In this document: piece after piece, positions 63,729 to 64,000 of the stretch
Layout: the number at the start of each line of letters is the position of its first letter
How positions within the stretch are numbered: the first letter of the stretch is position 1
Source: Phoronis australis
Taxonomy: Eukaryota; Phoronida; Phoronidae
Assembly (NCBI GenBank): GCA_002633005.1
Contig: NMRA01000755.1
Span: 1-64,000, forward strand
Length of the DNA stretch: 64,000 bases
Direction of reading: 5' to 3'
The notes under the pieces: model-generated
Database searches by the model: none
Told to the model about the DNA's origin: nothing
The model's input: the letters and a program-made list of their open reading frames with translations, nothing else
Program-made: the position numbers and the translations under genes

Positions 63729-64000
63729 GTACTAACTTCTTGCGTCTTGACTTACAGATTCATTCAGTATAGGATGAATGTGGTAACGTTTTAAAACCAA
63801 AAGCGTTAAGAATTCAGCATCGCCAGCTAAACAATGGGCAAATGCAGCTTTAATGTTTACTCGGTTTTCGGCTTACGATAACTGTCGGAATGGCTCGAAC
63901 TTATAACGATTGATACAACCGGGTTGCAATTCGACGACAAACTACTGATCTAGAAAATTGATATGGTAACATTTTCCGTTTGACTGCATCGTGTTTTTTA

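Noticed and set aside
1-64000. CRISPR arrays, bacterial operons, rRNA genes
   Set aside because: No regularly spaced short repeats with unique spacers, no rRNA-like segment, and gene structure is eukaryotic throughout.

Overview
The window is animal nuclear DNA. It has intron-split genes with GT/AG junctions, a nuclear-type tRNA, decayed Penelope-like and LINE reverse-transcriptase relics, and many short inverted-repeat (MITE-like) elements. Gene content (NAPE-PLD, a PAN/apple plus LamG secreted protein, a reprolysin-type metalloprotease joined to a fucolectin domain) and frequent TACATGTA-type palindromes suggest a marine invertebrate. An amphioxus, hemichordate or lophotrochozoan would fit, but I cannot name the species. 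There is no bacterial or phage architecture.

Layout. 1-14.8 kb is repeat-dominated: a ~137-bp tandem array, a ~1-kb element with AGTGAGAAT-type ends, several MITEs, a ~440-bp tandem array (9.6-11.06 kb) and a 106-bp minisatellite. It holds at most one weak candidate exon, near 5.9 kb. On the minus strand, 14.88-18.86 kb carries a complete five-exon NAPE-PLD gene. Just upstream of it, still on the minus strand, 19.39-21.82 kb carries the last four exons of a protein I do not recognise. On the plus strand, 25.69-31.99 kb carries a three-exon gene for a small secreted PAN/apple plus LamG-like protein with a TATA box. Between and after these lie antisense LINE and Penelope relics. 33-42.8 kb shows no convincing gene. 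On the plus strand, 42.85 kb to about 63.34 kb and probably beyond carries a large gene with 15 phase-consistent exons: M12B-type propeptide, furin-like site, metzincin catalytic domain, then a fucolectin-type (FTP) domain. A tRNA-Pro(TGG) gene lies antisense inside one of its introns.

Function. NAPE-PLD makes N-acylethanolamines inside the cell. The PAN-LamG protein and the metalloprotease-lectin are predicted secreted or extracellular proteins. There is no sign of co-regulation between them.

The most unusual item is the metalloprotease. Its zinc motif reads HEGSHPLGMTDD, with Asp where reprolysins have the third zinc-binding His, and it continues into a fucolectin-type domain. Exon borders were set by eye from splice consensus and reading phase, without transcripts.
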